Source of the DNA: Sipunculus nudus | Taxonomy: Eukaryota > Annelida > Sipuncula > Golfingiida > Sipunculidae | Direction of reading: 5' to 3' | Assembly (NCBI GenBank): GCA_026874595.1 | Contig: JAPPUL010000095.1 | Location: 310,001 to 374,000, forward strand | DNA length: 64,000 bases | Part shown: piece after piece, positions 9,584 through 18,984 of the stretch | Layout of the letters: each line of letters opens with the position of its first letter | Numbering within the stretch: the first letter of the stretch is position 1 | Made by a program: the position numbers and the translations under genes | The notes under the pieces: model-generated | Told to the model about the DNA's origin: nothing | Database searches by the model: none | What the model saw: only the letters and a program-made list of their open reading frames with translations

Positions 9584-10828
9584 TTATCTGTCAAGCTCGC
9601 CCGCTATAACGTTTAATGTGCTTAATATTGCCGGTATATCGGATATTAAGTGCCCTTTTGCTATCTCGCTAAAACACTGATAATTTAGCAATGACGGCGG
9701 CCTAACTCGTACTCGATAGGGACTGCTTGCCCCATCACTTATTATATAAAAACCAAGTTCTCCATTAGGGGACTCTGTACTCGAATAACATTCTCCACAA
9801 GGTGCGTTTATTCCATGCTCATCCCCTGGCATTGTTACCTTAAAATGATGTATCAATGACTCCATATCTTCATAAACTGCATCTTTATCCGGCAATACGT
9901 GTTTGTTACTATAATAATTTATCCTATCCCCTTTTGTCCCTTTTAAAAGCTTAAGTCCTTGCCGTATTATACCTACGCTCTCTTTCATCTCCTCTATCCT
10001 CACTATATATCTTGCATAACTATCTCCCTCATCCTCAACCGGTACCACAAAATCTATCTCAGAATAACACAAATAAGGCTTCGCTTTCCGAATATCATAT
10101 CCCACCCCACTCCCACGCAATACAGGACCTGTAACACCATAATTTAATGCAGACTCTTTGCTAAGTACTCCTATTCCTTGAGTCCGATCCATAAATATCC
10201 TATTGCGAGATAGCATTATTTCCGTCTCCTTTATACATCCCTCTATACTCTTTAATACCCCATTAACTCGCTTTTCAAAATCAAGCGGTACGTCAAAGGC
10301 AAGCCCTCCTACCCGCGTGTAGCTCGTTGTAAGACGGGCTCCTGTTACTGCTTCAAATATATCATAAAGCCGTTCTCTTTCTACAAAAGTCCACAAAAAT
10401 ACACTAAATGCTCCAAGATCCATACCCTGAAGCCCTACGCATACTATATGATCTGCTATCCGTGATAATTCTGCCATGATAACACGTATAATTTGAGCCC
10501 TAACCGGTATCTCTATTCCTAGCAAATCCTCTACTGCTACCGCATAACCTATATTATTATTTAACGGCGATATATAGTTCATCCTATCTGTGACTGTTAT
10601 GAATTGATTATAACTTCTATACTCCCCAAGCTTCTCAAACCCTGTATGCAGATACCCTATCTCAGGTTCAACATTAACTATCCGCTCTCCATCTGTTTTA
10701 ACTATTAGGCGCAATGTTCCATGTGTTGACGGATGCGACGGCCCTACATTTAATGTTATTGTTGAGCTGCCTTCCTCCCTTTCTCCCTCTATATCATATC
10801 CCTGTAGCCTTTTATATGTCTCTTTCAT
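9584..10828 (-). CDS. nuoD: NADH-quinone oxidoreductase subunit D
   Basis: The 49-kDa-type subunit, homologous to the large subunit of NiFe hydrogenases, lining the quinone pocket. It shows NVGPSHPSTHGTLRLIV, where the HPSTHG His contacts quinone, and EIGYLHTGFEKLGE, AELSRIADHIVCVG and ECYSSTESPNGELGFYI in the family order. At 414 residues the length is typical. nuoC and nuoD are separate genes here, unlike the fusion in enterobacteria. Confidence 0.97.
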   Translation of the reverse strand: MKETYKRLQGYDIEGEREEGSSTITLNVGPSHPSTHGTLRLIVKTDGERIVNVEPEIGYLHTGFEKLGEYRSYNQFITVTDRMNYISPLNNNIGYAVAVEDLLGIEIPVRAQIIRVIMAELSRIADHIVCVGLQGMDLGAFSVFLWTFVERERLYDIFEAVTGARLTTSYTRVGGLAFDVPLDFEKRVNGVLKSIEGCIKETEIMLSRNRIFMDRTQGIGVLSKESALNYGVTGPVLRGSGVGYDIRKAKPYLCYSEIDFVVPVEDEGDSYARYIVRIEEMKESVGIIRQGLKLLKGTKGDRINYYSNKHVLPDKDAVYEDMESLIHHFKVTMPGDEHGINAPCGECYSSTESPNGELGFYIISDGASSPYRVRVRPPSLLNYQCFSEIAKGHLISDIPAILSTLNVIAGELDR

Positions 10829-10886
10829 TATCCTTTTATTTATTACCCTTTAGCCTAACTAACTGTTTTTAACCGCTTAGACTCTT

Positions 10887-11504
10887 CTAACCACTGCCAT
10901 CTACTTGCCCTTTAAGCTTATTATATATATTATATTTTGGGAAACTTGACCTCTCTCCTCGCCCACGTAGAGGATAGTCCTTCCTAAGCGGATAACCCTC
11001 ATAATCTTCCGGCATAAGCAACCTCTTTAAATCCGGATGTCCTACAAAGTTTATCCCGTACATATCATAAACTTCACGTTCCGTTAATATCGCACCCTTG
11101 TATATTCCGCATATCGTCGGAACACCTTTCTCCGCACACTTAACAAAACTCCTCACCTTAAGACGTAAGTCATATATTAATGAATAAAATATATATACGA
11201 CCGCATACCTCTCATCAGAAGCCTTATTACGCACAGTGCCATATTCACTATAATCTATACCCAGGATATCTACCAATAAACTAAACTCAAGACCCTCTCC
11301 AAGCCTTAGCAAAGAGGCAACCTTTTGTACATCTTCACCGCTTATATCAAGCGACAACATGTCCCCTTCCTCATACACCTCCCCACCTCTTAGCAGCTCT
11401 CCTATATCAGTTAATAGCTTCTTCTTTATATCCCCTTTTATATCCCCTTTTATATCCTCTTTTATATCCTCTTTCTTATCCCTTTGTTGCCCATTATCTT
11501 CCAT
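10887..11504 (-). CDS. nuoC: NADH-quinone oxidoreductase subunit C
   Basis: The 30-kDa-type subunit of the peripheral arm. The signature [23 protein letters not shown] (written here only to show the ERE...D.YGI.F.GHP pattern) and [10 protein letters not shown] identify it. At 205 residues it is a little long because of a lysine- and aspartate-rich N-terminus (residues 8-28) built of four IKxD-type repeats encoded by a 12-bp tandem DNA repeat at 11424-11471. This N-terminus is unlikely to be part of the folded core. Confidence 0.95.
   Translation of the reverse strand: MEDNGQQRDKKEDIKEDIKGDIKGDIKKKLLTDIGELLRGGEVYEEGDMLSLDISGEDVQKVASLLRLGEGLEFSLLVDILGIDYSEYGTVRNKASDERYAVVYIFYSLIYDLRLKVRSFVKCAEKGVPTICGIYKGAILTEREVYDMYGINFVGHPDLKRLLMPEDYEGYPLRKDYPLRGRGERSSFPKYNIYNKLKGQVDGSG
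11424..11471. repeat. 12-bp tandem repeat, four copies, inside nuoC
   Basis: Four contiguous 12-bp units of the form yttttatatccy, in frame, which encode the repeated residues E/G-D-I-K in the N-terminus of NuoC. The unit length is a multiple of three, so copy-number change would not break the gene. Confidence 0.9.
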
Positions 11505-11582
11505 CTAATCTACCATATAACATCTTTTGTTCTATATCTCTTAACTAGTTCTTAACTTTTCTATATTCCCAAACTATAGCTT

Positions 11583-12071
11583 CTAAACTTTCCATTTACC
11601 ATAGGAACCACTGCTTACTTTATCTCCAGATATCTTGTTTTGTATATACAAAAGTGCATCAAGAAACTCCTCCGGACGAGGAGGACAACCCGGAACATAT
11701 GCATCCACAGGGATAAATTGATCTATACCTTGTATTAGTGTATAGGTATCAAAAACTCCTCCACTTGAACAACACGCACCAACACTTAGTACCCACTTAG
11801 GTTCTGGCATCTGTTCATAAATCTTTATTAATACTGGCATCATCTTTATTGATATCCGGCCTGATACTAATAGCAAGTCTGACTGCCTCGGAGAGAACCT
11901 TATTACCTCCGCTCCAAAGCGTGACATGTCATATTTTGAACATAATACTGCCATCATCTCTATTGCACAACATGCAACCCCAAAGGGCATTGGCCATAGA
12001 GAGTTCTTACGTGACCAGTTTATTAGACTATCTATCTTTGTTGTCAAAAAACCTTTAAAACCATTTTCCAC
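11583..12071 (-). CDS. nuoB: NADH-quinone oxidoreductase subunit B, cluster N2
   Basis: Carries the terminal cluster N2 next to the quinone site. The ligand pattern is complete: the tandem Cys in [10 protein letters not shown], a Cys in [10 protein letters not shown] and the last in [16 protein letters not shown]. At 162 residues the length is normal. It lies 23 bp after nuoA. One substitution from the common form is GRISIKM where many have GTLTNKM. Confidence 0.97.
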   Translation of the reverse strand: MENGFKGFLTTKIDSLINWSRKNSLWPMPFGVACCAIEMMAVLCSKYDMSRFGAEVIRFSPRQSDLLLVSGRISIKMMPVLIKIYEQMPEPKWVLSVGACCSSGGVFDTYTLIQGIDQFIPVDAYVPGCPPRPEEFLDALLYIQNKISGDKVSSGSYGKWKV

Positions 12072-12094
12072 TTAAACCTCCTTTCCTTTAATAC

Positions 12095-12466
12095 TTATAA
12101 TCTTACTCGTTCAAAAAATTTAAACTCTCCTCGCCTTATTATATATATTAAGCCTACTAAAAGTATTAGCACGAATAATAACATCTCCATTAACACAAAT
12201 ATACTGCTACCCTTGTATATAATCGCCCAGGGTATTATAAATACTGTCTCTACATCAAATAATATAAAAAATGCTCCGATTATATAAAATCTTACATAAA
12301 ACTTCTTTGACTCATTGTCTATTGGAGCAACCCCACATTCATATGGACTCTCTTTTTGAGGCGACTTGCGCTTCGGACCTACCTTAATTGCTAACAGCAA
12401 AAATGCAAATGCAAAAACTACTATAACTATTACGTACACCAACAAAGGTATATAATTATTATCCAC
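12095..12466 (-). CDS. nuoA: NADH-quinone oxidoreductase subunit A
   Basis: Three-helix membrane subunit, 123 residues. The loop signature SPYECGV (in KESPYECGVAPI) and FYIIGAFFILFDVETVFIIPW with its conserved acidic residues are diagnostic. It is the first nuo gene and lies 121 bp downstream of the Rieske-fusion gene on the same strand. No clear terminator separates them, so transcription from further upstream is possible. Confidence 0.97.
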   Translation of the reverse strand: MDNNYIPLLVYVIVIVVFAFAFLLLAIKVGPKRKSPQKESPYECGVAPIDNESKKFYVRFYIIGAFFILFDVETVFIIPWAIIYKGSSIFVLMEMLLFVLILLVGLIYIIRRGEFKFFERVRL

Positions 12467-12587
12467 GATATCTCCTTAGCTCTTTTTCTTCGCTCTTTTT
12501 TATATCTTCCTTTCTCTTCCTATATCTCCACATATCTTTATAGCCTCTATCTTTAGCTTCTAAATACTATAACAATACGAGAAAACT

Positions 12588-13253
12588 TCAACCCTTACCA
12601 TTATTAGCTATATCAAGCCTTATCATCTTAACTTCTACCTCACCATCCTCTGTAAGCCGAGACTTATATGTCCTTAATCCTCGATCCCCCCCAGATACAC
12701 AATCTCCCAAATTTATATCAAAGCACCATTTATGCACTTTACACTCTATTATATCACCTTCCCCGCTAACCTTAGGTAAACGATTGCCTAAATGCGGACA
12801 GCGCCTATCATACACCTTTATATCCTCTCCATCCATATTATAAAATATTAAATCTCGCCCCCCATATTGCTTATACACAAGCTCCTTCTTCGGCAACTCT
12901 TTAAGTTTTACCACCTTATGCCATTCCTCCTCCCGTGCCAATACCTCTATCCTTAACTCCGGTAAGTCCATTTCTTGCAAAACCCCTATTGCATCAAGCA
13001 CTTTTGTAAGCCCTGCCGCCGGAAACGACATCAATACTGCATCAAGAACCTCTTGTCCTGATGCTCCCGCTCGTATCGCATGTGGAACATACTGTCTTAG
13101 CCCGCTTGCCGTCCCTGTCACCACCTTTGTTACAACTGATATTAAAAACCTTGTCTTGTCTTCTAGATGTTTGCCCGACTCTTTCAAAAACTTTAAGTAG
13201 GCTCCTGCTGCCTCAGGTCGCGTTTTTGCTAGAAAATCTAATCTATCTGACAT
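12588..13253 (-). CDS. Carboxymuconolactone decarboxylase-like / Rieske [2Fe-2S] fusion protein
   Basis: 221 residues in two parts. Residues 1-100 look like an AhpD/carboxymuconolactone-decarboxylase fold (GLRQYVPHAIRAGASGQEVLDAVLMSF), but the CxxC that makes AhpD a peroxidase-type thiol enzyme is absent: the site reads TASG. Residues 110-215 form a Rieske domain with the ligand pair CPHLGNRL (CxH) and CKVHKWCFD (CxxH). A strong RBS (GAGGAG) precedes the ATG. The position directly before nuoA suggests a redox role linked to respiration, but the electron donor, acceptor and substrate are unknown. Confidence 0.85.
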   Translation of the reverse strand: MSDRLDFLAKTRPEAAGAYLKFLKESGKHLEDKTRFLISVVTKVVTGTASGLRQYVPHAIRAGASGQEVLDAVLMSFPAAGLTKVLDAIGVLQEMDLPELRIEVLAREEEWHKVVKLKELPKKELVYKQYGGRDLIFYNMDGEDIKVYDRRCPHLGNRLPKVSGEGDIIECKVHKWCFDINLGDCVSGGDRGLRTYKSRLTEDGEVEVKMIRLDIANNGKG

Positions 13254-13465
13254 TTATCCACGCTCCTCCATTCAGTTTATTTTCTATTTTTAAATATATA
13301 CATTTTCTTGCCCTTTTTACAACTATAAGTATATACTCTAATTCTAATAACATACACATTATAGTATAACTATTTTAATAATACTTTTAATACTTTTTAG
13401 AAAACAACATAACTCTGATACCATTTTTATAAAAGAATTATATTTAGGCCCTTACATAGTTTCGT

Positions 13466-14896
13466 CTAATATACTAATTCCCTTTTTAATATATCTAGTA
13501 TCTTATCTTTATTCCCTGTACTTTGATTTAAAAGTATAACAAACCTAAGCTCTCCATATTCATCACTATCTATATAGCCTATATACGAACTTACCGTCTT
13601 AAGACTCCCTGATTTGCCACGGGCTCCATCTCCTAAATCTTTTAATAAATCCATGTGGGGTCTGAAATATTCAAGCACTTTTATCATACCTTCTGCTGTA
13701 ACTGCATTGCCATAAGATATACCTGAACCTTCCTTTATCACTATGTCATCTAGCCTTAAACCTTCTCGTACATACTCATTCAAAACCCTAACTCCCTTTT
13801 CAAGAACAGGTTCGCCTCCATAAACTCTAACTCCTAGCAGTATTAGTATTTGATTTGCTGTATAATTATTTGAGTACATCAAAAGATCACGGATCACTGT
13901 TTTTAACGTATTCAAAGACTTATATACATATAGCTCATTTAACCCTGCCCTAAGCTCTCCTATATTAACTTCTCCTTTTACCCTTATTCCTCCTTCTTTA
14001 CAAAATTGCTTAAATAAGTGTCCAAAGTATAATAGGCTATCTATATCTTCCTTTATAGCTATACGTACATTTTTCTTCCTTTTGAGCCTTTTGTCCTCTG
14101 ACAAGGCTTTCTTATAGATTGTCTTGACGTAATCTACATATGGCGTTTGTTCTTCTCCTGATACTATCTTTCGGCGGCCTCGTCTGCCTACGTGCTTTAT
14201 TGGGATTGTGTTATAGTTTACTACAAGTGCTCCGTTTTTGGCATCGTAACTCTCATATGTATTCTCATTGCCTTTAACCATTATATAGCCAGGGAAATAA
14301 CTACCATCTACATATATGTTATTTAGTTTCTTTACACCTTTCCAAACCTTAATATGTTTTACTATATACTCCATCTCATGTGATGTTATTGTTGGATCTC
14401 CATATCCCTTTATATATAAATTATTCTCTTCATCAATTTTAAATACTGTCTTAAATCTATAATCTGCTCCTAAGTACTTAAGCGCTGCAAGTGATGTTAT
14501 AACTTTTAGTGTTGAGGCCGGCATCATTTTTGCCTTGCTATTGTAACTCAGCAAAACATGTTCATGCTCATCCATAACAAGTACGGAACCATTATCTATT
14601 AAGCTATCAAGCTCTTTTATTGTGCTTTCGCTAAAGGGTATTTCATATTCATATTCTTGTTTATAGCTTATACTCTTAGCACTTATATCCCTTCCGGTTT
14701 CCTCTTTTACACCCTCTTCTACTTTTACACCCTCTTCTACACTCTCTTCTCCATGGACTGGCTTGTTTGAGCTGAATATAATCACTACCAACAAGATGAT
14801 ATTTAATACTACGAATATATAGGGTATTTTGTTTAGAAACACTTCCTTTAATCTCTTTATTTGGTATACTAACTTTTCGTAGTTAATGATTAGCAT
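13466..14896 (-). CDS. dacB: PBP4-like D-alanyl-D-alanine carboxypeptidase/endopeptidase (S13)
   Basis: Low-molecular-weight penicillin-binding protein that would trim peptidoglycan peptides in the periplasm. An N-terminal membrane anchor spans roughly residues 24-42, followed by a short repeated acidic linker (VEEGVK twice). Catalytic motifs are S128-T-L-K (MPASTLK), SNN (MYSNNYTANQIL) and KSG (GKSGSLKTVSSYIGY), in the spacing of peptidase family S13. The ATG at 14896 is chosen over an in-frame TTG at 14911; it overlaps the end of the Nudix gene by 14 bp, so the pair is probably co-translated. Confidence 0.85.
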   Translation of the reverse strand: MLIINYEKLVYQIKRLKEVFLNKIPYIFVVLNIILLVVIIFSSNKPVHGEESVEEGVKVEEGVKEETGRDISAKSISYKQEYEYEIPFSESTIKELDSLIDNGSVLVMDEHEHVLLSYNSKAKMMPASTLKVITSLAALKYLGADYRFKTVFKIDEENNLYIKGYGDPTITSHEMEYIVKHIKVWKGVKKLNNIYVDGSYFPGYIMVKGNENTYESYDAKNGALVVNYNTIPIKHVGRRGRRKIVSGEEQTPYVDYVKTIYKKALSEDKRLKRKKNVRIAIKEDIDSLLYFGHLFKQFCKEGGIRVKGEVNIGELRAGLNELYVYKSLNTLKTVIRDLLMYSNNYTANQILILLGVRVYGGEPVLEKGVRVLNEYVREGLRLDDIVIKEGSGISYGNAVTAEGMIKVLEYFRPHMDLLKDLGDGARGKSGSLKTVSSYIGYIDSDEYGELRFVILLNQSTGNKDKILDILKRELVY

Positions 14897-15470
14897 GATT
14901 AGTAAAATCAAATACCTCCAATAGGAATTGATTCAATATTATACCTGTTGCCCCCCAGATCACTATGTCTTTATAATAAAAATGTACAAAATCTTTCCCA
15001 TTTACTTTTTGCTCTTTATATCTTGACTCCTCAAAAAACTTACAAAGTGGCACGCTTATTATTCGCTCTACCTCGGCGTACTTTATCTTAAAGTCATACG
15101 GATAAGGCATTACGCCCACAAAGGGACTTATAACATAATAACTATTTTGAGTTTTTATATCGTCAAGCATTCCAAGTATTTTTATATCGCTTGGTTTAAC
15201 ACCTATTTCTTCATATACTTCCCGTAACACGCACTCTTTTAATTCTTTATCTAATAAAGAATCATATGCTCCCCCGGGAAATGATATCTCCCCTTTATGT
15301 GACTTAACAGATAAACTCCTTTTTGTTACAAGTACATAAAATTCATCTTCTCTATAATATAACAACATAAGTACTGCTGATGGAACCCTCCCGCCTTTGC
15401 CACTTTCTACTTTCCGTGTACGTTTATTTAAGATATTTTCTATCTTTTCAACTGTTTCTTTATAATTCAT
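14883..15470 (-). CDS. Nudix hydrolase, CoA pyrophosphatase-like
   Basis: 195 residues. The Nudix box ends REVYEEIGV, and the preceding LVTKRSLSVKSHKGEISFPGG matches the UPF0035 pattern that marks CoA and acyl-CoA diphosphatases (NUDT7/8, YeaB-type). It would cleave CoA to 3',5'-ADP and phosphopantetheine in the cytoplasm, needing Mg or Mn. It overlaps the start of dacB downstream. Substrate assignment is by motif only; another nucleotide diphosphate is possible. Confidence 0.85.
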   Translation of the reverse strand: MNYKETVEKIENILNKRTRKVESGKGGRVPSAVLMLLYYREDEFYVLVTKRSLSVKSHKGEISFPGGAYDSLLDKELKECVLREVYEEIGVKPSDIKILGMLDDIKTQNSYYVISPFVGVMPYPYDFKIKYAEVERIISVPLCKFFEESRYKEQKVNGKDFVHFYYKDIVIWGATGIILNQFLLEVFDFTNHANH

Positions 15471-15642
15471 TTCATATTTGTCTTTTTTTTTATTATCTAA
15501 TGATTTAGTAGCTTTTCATATGCTCGCGTTTTTACAATATTATATTAATCTCTTTTTTACTTGACTTTTTTAGCTTATACGATAACTTTGTCTCCTTATA
15601 TTCCTTATATAATGAAGATGTAACTTTCTAAAACATTATATC

Positions 15643-15715
15643 GGGCCGCTAGCTCAGTTGGTAGAGCAACGCCCTTTTAAGGCGTGGGTCGAAGGTTCGA
15701 ATCCTTCGCGGCTCA
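15643..15715 (+). tRNA. tRNA-Lys (anticodon TTT)
   Basis: A full cloverleaf can be drawn: acceptor GGGCCGC/GCGGCTC (one G-T), D arm GCTC/GAGC, anticodon stem ACGCC/GGCGT with loop CTTTTAA, T stem GAAGG/CCTTC with loop TTCGAAT. Anticodon TTT reads Lys codons. No CCA is encoded. It lies on the plus strand among minus-strand genes. Confidence 0.97.
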
Positions 15716-15840
15716 TATTAAACATTAAATCTCAATTATTACCTTTTCTTTATTATAGTAACTTAAGATTAAATCTTTATACTTCGATAACGTTTTATAT
15801 CTTTTAATATCAGTATTTATAATATCAGTATTTATGGCTT

Positions 15841-15984
15841 ATGTTTATTTCTAAAAAAGACAAAAACAACATCATTAACTCTCTTGACAAGATTAACAAT
15901 ATCTTACAAAACCTTAATCACTCTTATAACAAATTGATTGCCCTTGGGGAAACGATAACTAACGAAAATTTAAAATCGCAATAA
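15841..15984 (+). CDS. Possible 47-residue helical small protein
   Basis: An ATG-started frame of 47 codons in the 366-bp space between tRNA-Lys and the 572-residue ORF. The product is polar, rich in Lys, Asn and Leu, with a heptad-like spacing (IINSLDKINNILQNLNH) suggesting one amphipathic helix. No good RBS is seen upstream, and no family is recognised. Its pyrimidine-leaning codon use resembles pdxA and the phosphopantetheinyl transferase gene, other plus-strand genes of this half. The rest of this gap shows nothing else. Confidence 0.35.
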   Translation: MFISKKDKNNIINSLDKINNILQNLNHSYNKLIALGETITNENLKSQ

Positions 15985-16081
15985 ATTAGCCTTCTTAAAA
16001 AGTCTTTTTACTATTTAACGCACTCTCTTGTGCATTCTCTTGTGCACTTCTGCATTTAAAAAGAACTTTATCCTTATATTT

Positions 16082-17800
16082 TTATATGTTAAAATACATT
16101 CTAAGCGATTTGTAACTTGGCTTTTTATTTATAAATTTAATGTCGTTTATTGATAAATCCCGCTCTCTTAAATATACCGTGTGGTATTCATGCATTGTGT
16201 CCTTAGCAACCACAGACATAAGTCCAAGCCGCTTTAATACCTCACGCTTTGTACGCTCTGAATTTATATGTTTGAAATCTTTTGGATAATATACTGTCTT
16301 TGATGGCAGGCCTTTTAGCATCGAACTTATATCCTCTGCTTTGGACTGTTCTATTAATAATGCTAGATTCTTAAGCTCCTTGTCTACCTCTGCATCTGCT
16401 TTATTGTAGGTATAACTATCATTTGCTAAAAGAAATACTGCCTCCTTATACTCTTGCCCTGTTACCTTAAGTACTTCTAGAAACTTAGTTATGTCTTTAT
16501 TCGTATGTTCTAGATATTTGAATATACGTGCAAGTAATTCAAATTGAAACCTTCCAAGACGTGTATTTTTATGTCCGTTACCTTGTGTTATTAGCTTTAT
16601 TGAATTTACTATCTGACCCTTTTCTATAAAATATTGTTTCTTAAACAAATTAAATGATATTACATTGCTTGGCAGATGATGGAGAAAGTTCTCAACCATC
16701 TGTTTATCAAAGCCCTTCCCTTCAAAGAATTTTATTAGCTCATGTTTTTCGATTAGTTGAGGAAGATGTCCCATAAAATTCTTCATTAACTTTAGCGACT
16801 TTGCAAACGAACTAAAATTATGTATATACTTTGTAAGAAAGGGTGAGAGAGCATCTATATCTAAATCTATTTCTCCTATCGTATTGAACATATCTAAAGG
16901 ATCTTCTCCTAATATTATCCAAACATCTATTACTAGATTTGCTATGTTGTACTCTTCTACTGTTATTGTTGTGTCCCTTTTATGTCTACGGTTTATTATT
17001 GCAAGACAAAGTCTTATTACTTTATCTTTATTTCCTTCTGTTATCTTATATTCTGATATTAGCGGTATGTCAAGCTTTTCCTTATTATCCATCTCTTTGT
17101 AGACTCTTGTAAGCTCCGGTAGTAATACATCATTTAGAAATAATCGCACATCTTCATAGGAGTCTTTGCCGGGTATTAGATATTCTATGTAGTTATGATT
17201 TGAATCGTTTTTACTAAATTGGCTTACTAAGGGTATTGAGACTATCTTTGATTCCGTTGTCAGCGTATATAATAAGTTATTTGCCTCAAAATAGGCCTTC
17301 TTAAAATGGCCTAGTATGCTTTTTGATGTTGCAAGGGTTTTATACGATTTTTTACTTGTTAACATCTTGTAAATAAGATAATCTAAAATCGCCTTAGAAC
17401 CGTTTTCTCGAGCTTTGTTTTGCACTCTCTCTTTATTCTCTGATAAAAAGTACTTTTCTACTTCTTTTAAAGTTTTATTTTCATCAAGATATATAACATT
17501 ATACGAATATACTATCTTCTCTTTGTGTAAGATAGATAAATTGTTATATGTAGACTCTGCTATATCGCTTTTATCAAGATTGCGTGCCTTACTATATTTA
17601 CCCCGTCTACTATTTTTCTTTCTATAATAATCTTCGTAATAATCTTGTAGTTCATGGACACTAAATGATATCTTTGGATCGTTTCTATTAAATACGGATA
17701 CTAACGCTGTAGTTATTGCTTCATTAAAAGTTGACGGATATTTGAATGCTAACGTTTTATAACGTAATCTAAACGTTTCTAGATTGCTTTGACCTTCCAT
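16082..17800 (-). CDS. Unrecognised 572-residue protein
   Basis: A long, convincing ORF with a GGGAGA ribosome-binding site eight bases before its ATG. I recognise no family. The product is soluble, rich in Lys, Asn, Ile and Leu, without signal peptide or membrane segment. A basic region lies near residues 55-75 (YRKKNSRRGKYSKARNLDK) and a second near 265 (NRRHKRD). Most of the rest looks helical. It stands alone between dtd and the 3' side of tRNA-Lys, in its own transcription unit. That position next to a tRNA 3' end is common for acquired genes, but no integrase or flanking repeat is visible. Confidence 0.75.
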   Translation of the reverse strand: MEGQSNLETFRLRYKTLAFKYPSTFNEAITTALVSVFNRNDPKISFSVHELQDYYEDYYRKKNSRRGKYSKARNLDKSDIAESTYNNLSILHKEKIVYSYNVIYLDENKTLKEVEKYFLSENKERVQNKARENGSKAILDYLIYKMLTSKKSYKTLATSKSILGHFKKAYFEANNLLYTLTTESKIVSIPLVSQFSKNDSNHNYIEYLIPGKDSYEDVRLFLNDVLLPELTRVYKEMDNKEKLDIPLISEYKITEGNKDKVIRLCLAIINRRHKRDTTITVEEYNIANLVIDVWIILGEDPLDMFNTIGEIDLDIDALSPFLTKYIHNFSSFAKSLKLMKNFMGHLPQLIEKHELIKFFEGKGFDKQMVENFLHHLPSNVISFNLFKKQYFIEKGQIVNSIKLITQGNGHKNTRLGRFQFELLARIFKYLEHTNKDITKFLEVLKVTGQEYKEAVFLLANDSYTYNKADAEVDKELKNLALLIEQSKAEDISSMLKGLPSKTVYYPKDFKHINSERTKREVLKRLGLMSVVAKDTMHEYHTVYLRERDLSINDIKFINKKPSYKSLRMYFNI

Positions 17801-17984
17801 ACTTTATGTCTCCCGTGTTCTTTGCTTTGTATCCCAAGTAATTGTCTTTTTACCTTATTAAACTTGTTTTTCCCTCTTACTCCCTCATTTATTAAATTTA
17901 TATTGTTTAGTCCATCGCCATAGAATAATATCTTCTGCAAATCACATCAAAATAAAAACACTAACTCTTTATTTAAACCAAGCC

Positions 17985-18437
17985 CTACAAAACCTTTTCG
18001 CTATCAAGCAATAAACTATAAGGACCACAATTACTTAGCTTTACCTCCATCTTTGCCTGAAACTTACCTTCACAAATTTTAACACTACCACGCCCCTTAA
18101 GCCCATCCACAAATACATTATAAAGCTCTTTTGCCTCAGCAGATTTAAGAGCTTCGCTAAATGATGGTCTCCTGCCTTTACGGCAACTACCATATAACGT
18201 AAACTGTGATACCACCATAATCTCTCCGCCCACCTCTTCTACCGTCTTATTTGTAATCCCTGCTTCATCTAAAAAGATCCGTAACTCAAGTACTTTTTTT
18301 ACCATATAATCTATATCCTTCTCCTCATCACCTTTACGAAACCCTACAAAGACTAAAAGTCCATAGCCTATCTTACTATATAAGCTACCTCCTATCTCAA
18401 CCTCCGCTGTGCTTACCTTCTGTATCAATACTCGCAT
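17985..18437 (-). CDS. dtd: D-aminoacyl-tRNA deacylase
   Basis: Removes D-amino acids (and glycine mischarged on tRNA-Ala) from tRNA in the cytoplasm as a dimer. The start is the ATG at 18437 (MRVLIQKVSTAEVEI), matching the family; the frame runs 27 codons further upstream without a family-like sequence. The motif SQFTLYGSCRKGRRPSF is intact. The usual GPVT motif appears as GPYS (NCGPYSLLLD); the Gly-Pro that forms the chirality filter is kept. About 150 residues, normal length. Confidence 0.93.
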   Translation of the reverse strand: MRVLIQKVSTAEVEIGGSLYSKIGYGLLVFVGFRKGDEEKDIDYMVKKVLELRIFLDEAGITNKTVEEVGGEIMVVSQFTLYGSCRKGRRPSFSEALKSAEAKELYNVFVDGLKGRGSVKICEGKFQAKMEVKLSNCGPYSLLLDSEKVL

Positions 18438-18733
18438 ATTATAGCATTTTAGCGGTATAAATATCCTCTTACAACAACACCTCAAAATTAATAAACAGCT
18501 CAAGCTCCTTCTTAACACAAGACTTTTTTATACCACATCCTCCTTATCTTAAACTTACAATAACATAAAAAGCCTATTGCCTTAGAGTAACATAATATGT
18601 TATTACTTTTTTACAGGATAATATTTTTATAATCCGCATCTAAAACCTTCTATAATTACAAAACTATTTTTATAAAGCTTCTCTATTATTCTTTTGTATT
18701 AGGATAGGTTTTGGCAGGACTTATTTTAGGATT

Positions 18734-18804
18734 AGCGGGTGAAGGGAATCGAACCCTCGTCAACAGCTTGGAAGGCTGAGGTTCTACCATTAAACTACAC
18801 CCGC
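18734..18804 (-). tRNA. tRNA-Gly (anticodon TCC)
   Basis: Read on the minus strand: acceptor GCGGGTG/CACCCGC, anticodon loop CTTCCAA with anticodon TCC, T arm GAGGG/CCCTT with TTCGATT. The outermost anticodon-stem pair is a T-T mismatch (TCAGC/GCTGT). No CCA is encoded. Confidence 0.95.
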
Positions 18805-18984
18805 AATTTATTCTAAGCTCTTATTATCACATTTTAGCATGCTTATTATAAAAGTAGAACTAAAAGTAGAATCTAAGATAATTCTTATTAAGATAAAAAG
18901 TCAAGTTTTCTTAACTTTTCTTAACTAGAAAAATAAAATCATTCCTCCCTTATCCATTTATGATAACTTATTATCTCTAATACC

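Noticed and set aside
18438-18518. 27-codon upstream extension of dtd
   Set aside because: The family starts at MRVLIQK; the extension has Cys/Arg-rich sequence without homology-like features.
18591-18612. Hairpin taacata/tatgtta with T-run as terminator
   Set aside because: On the strand where the T-run follows the hairpin there is no upstream gene, so the call is unsupported.
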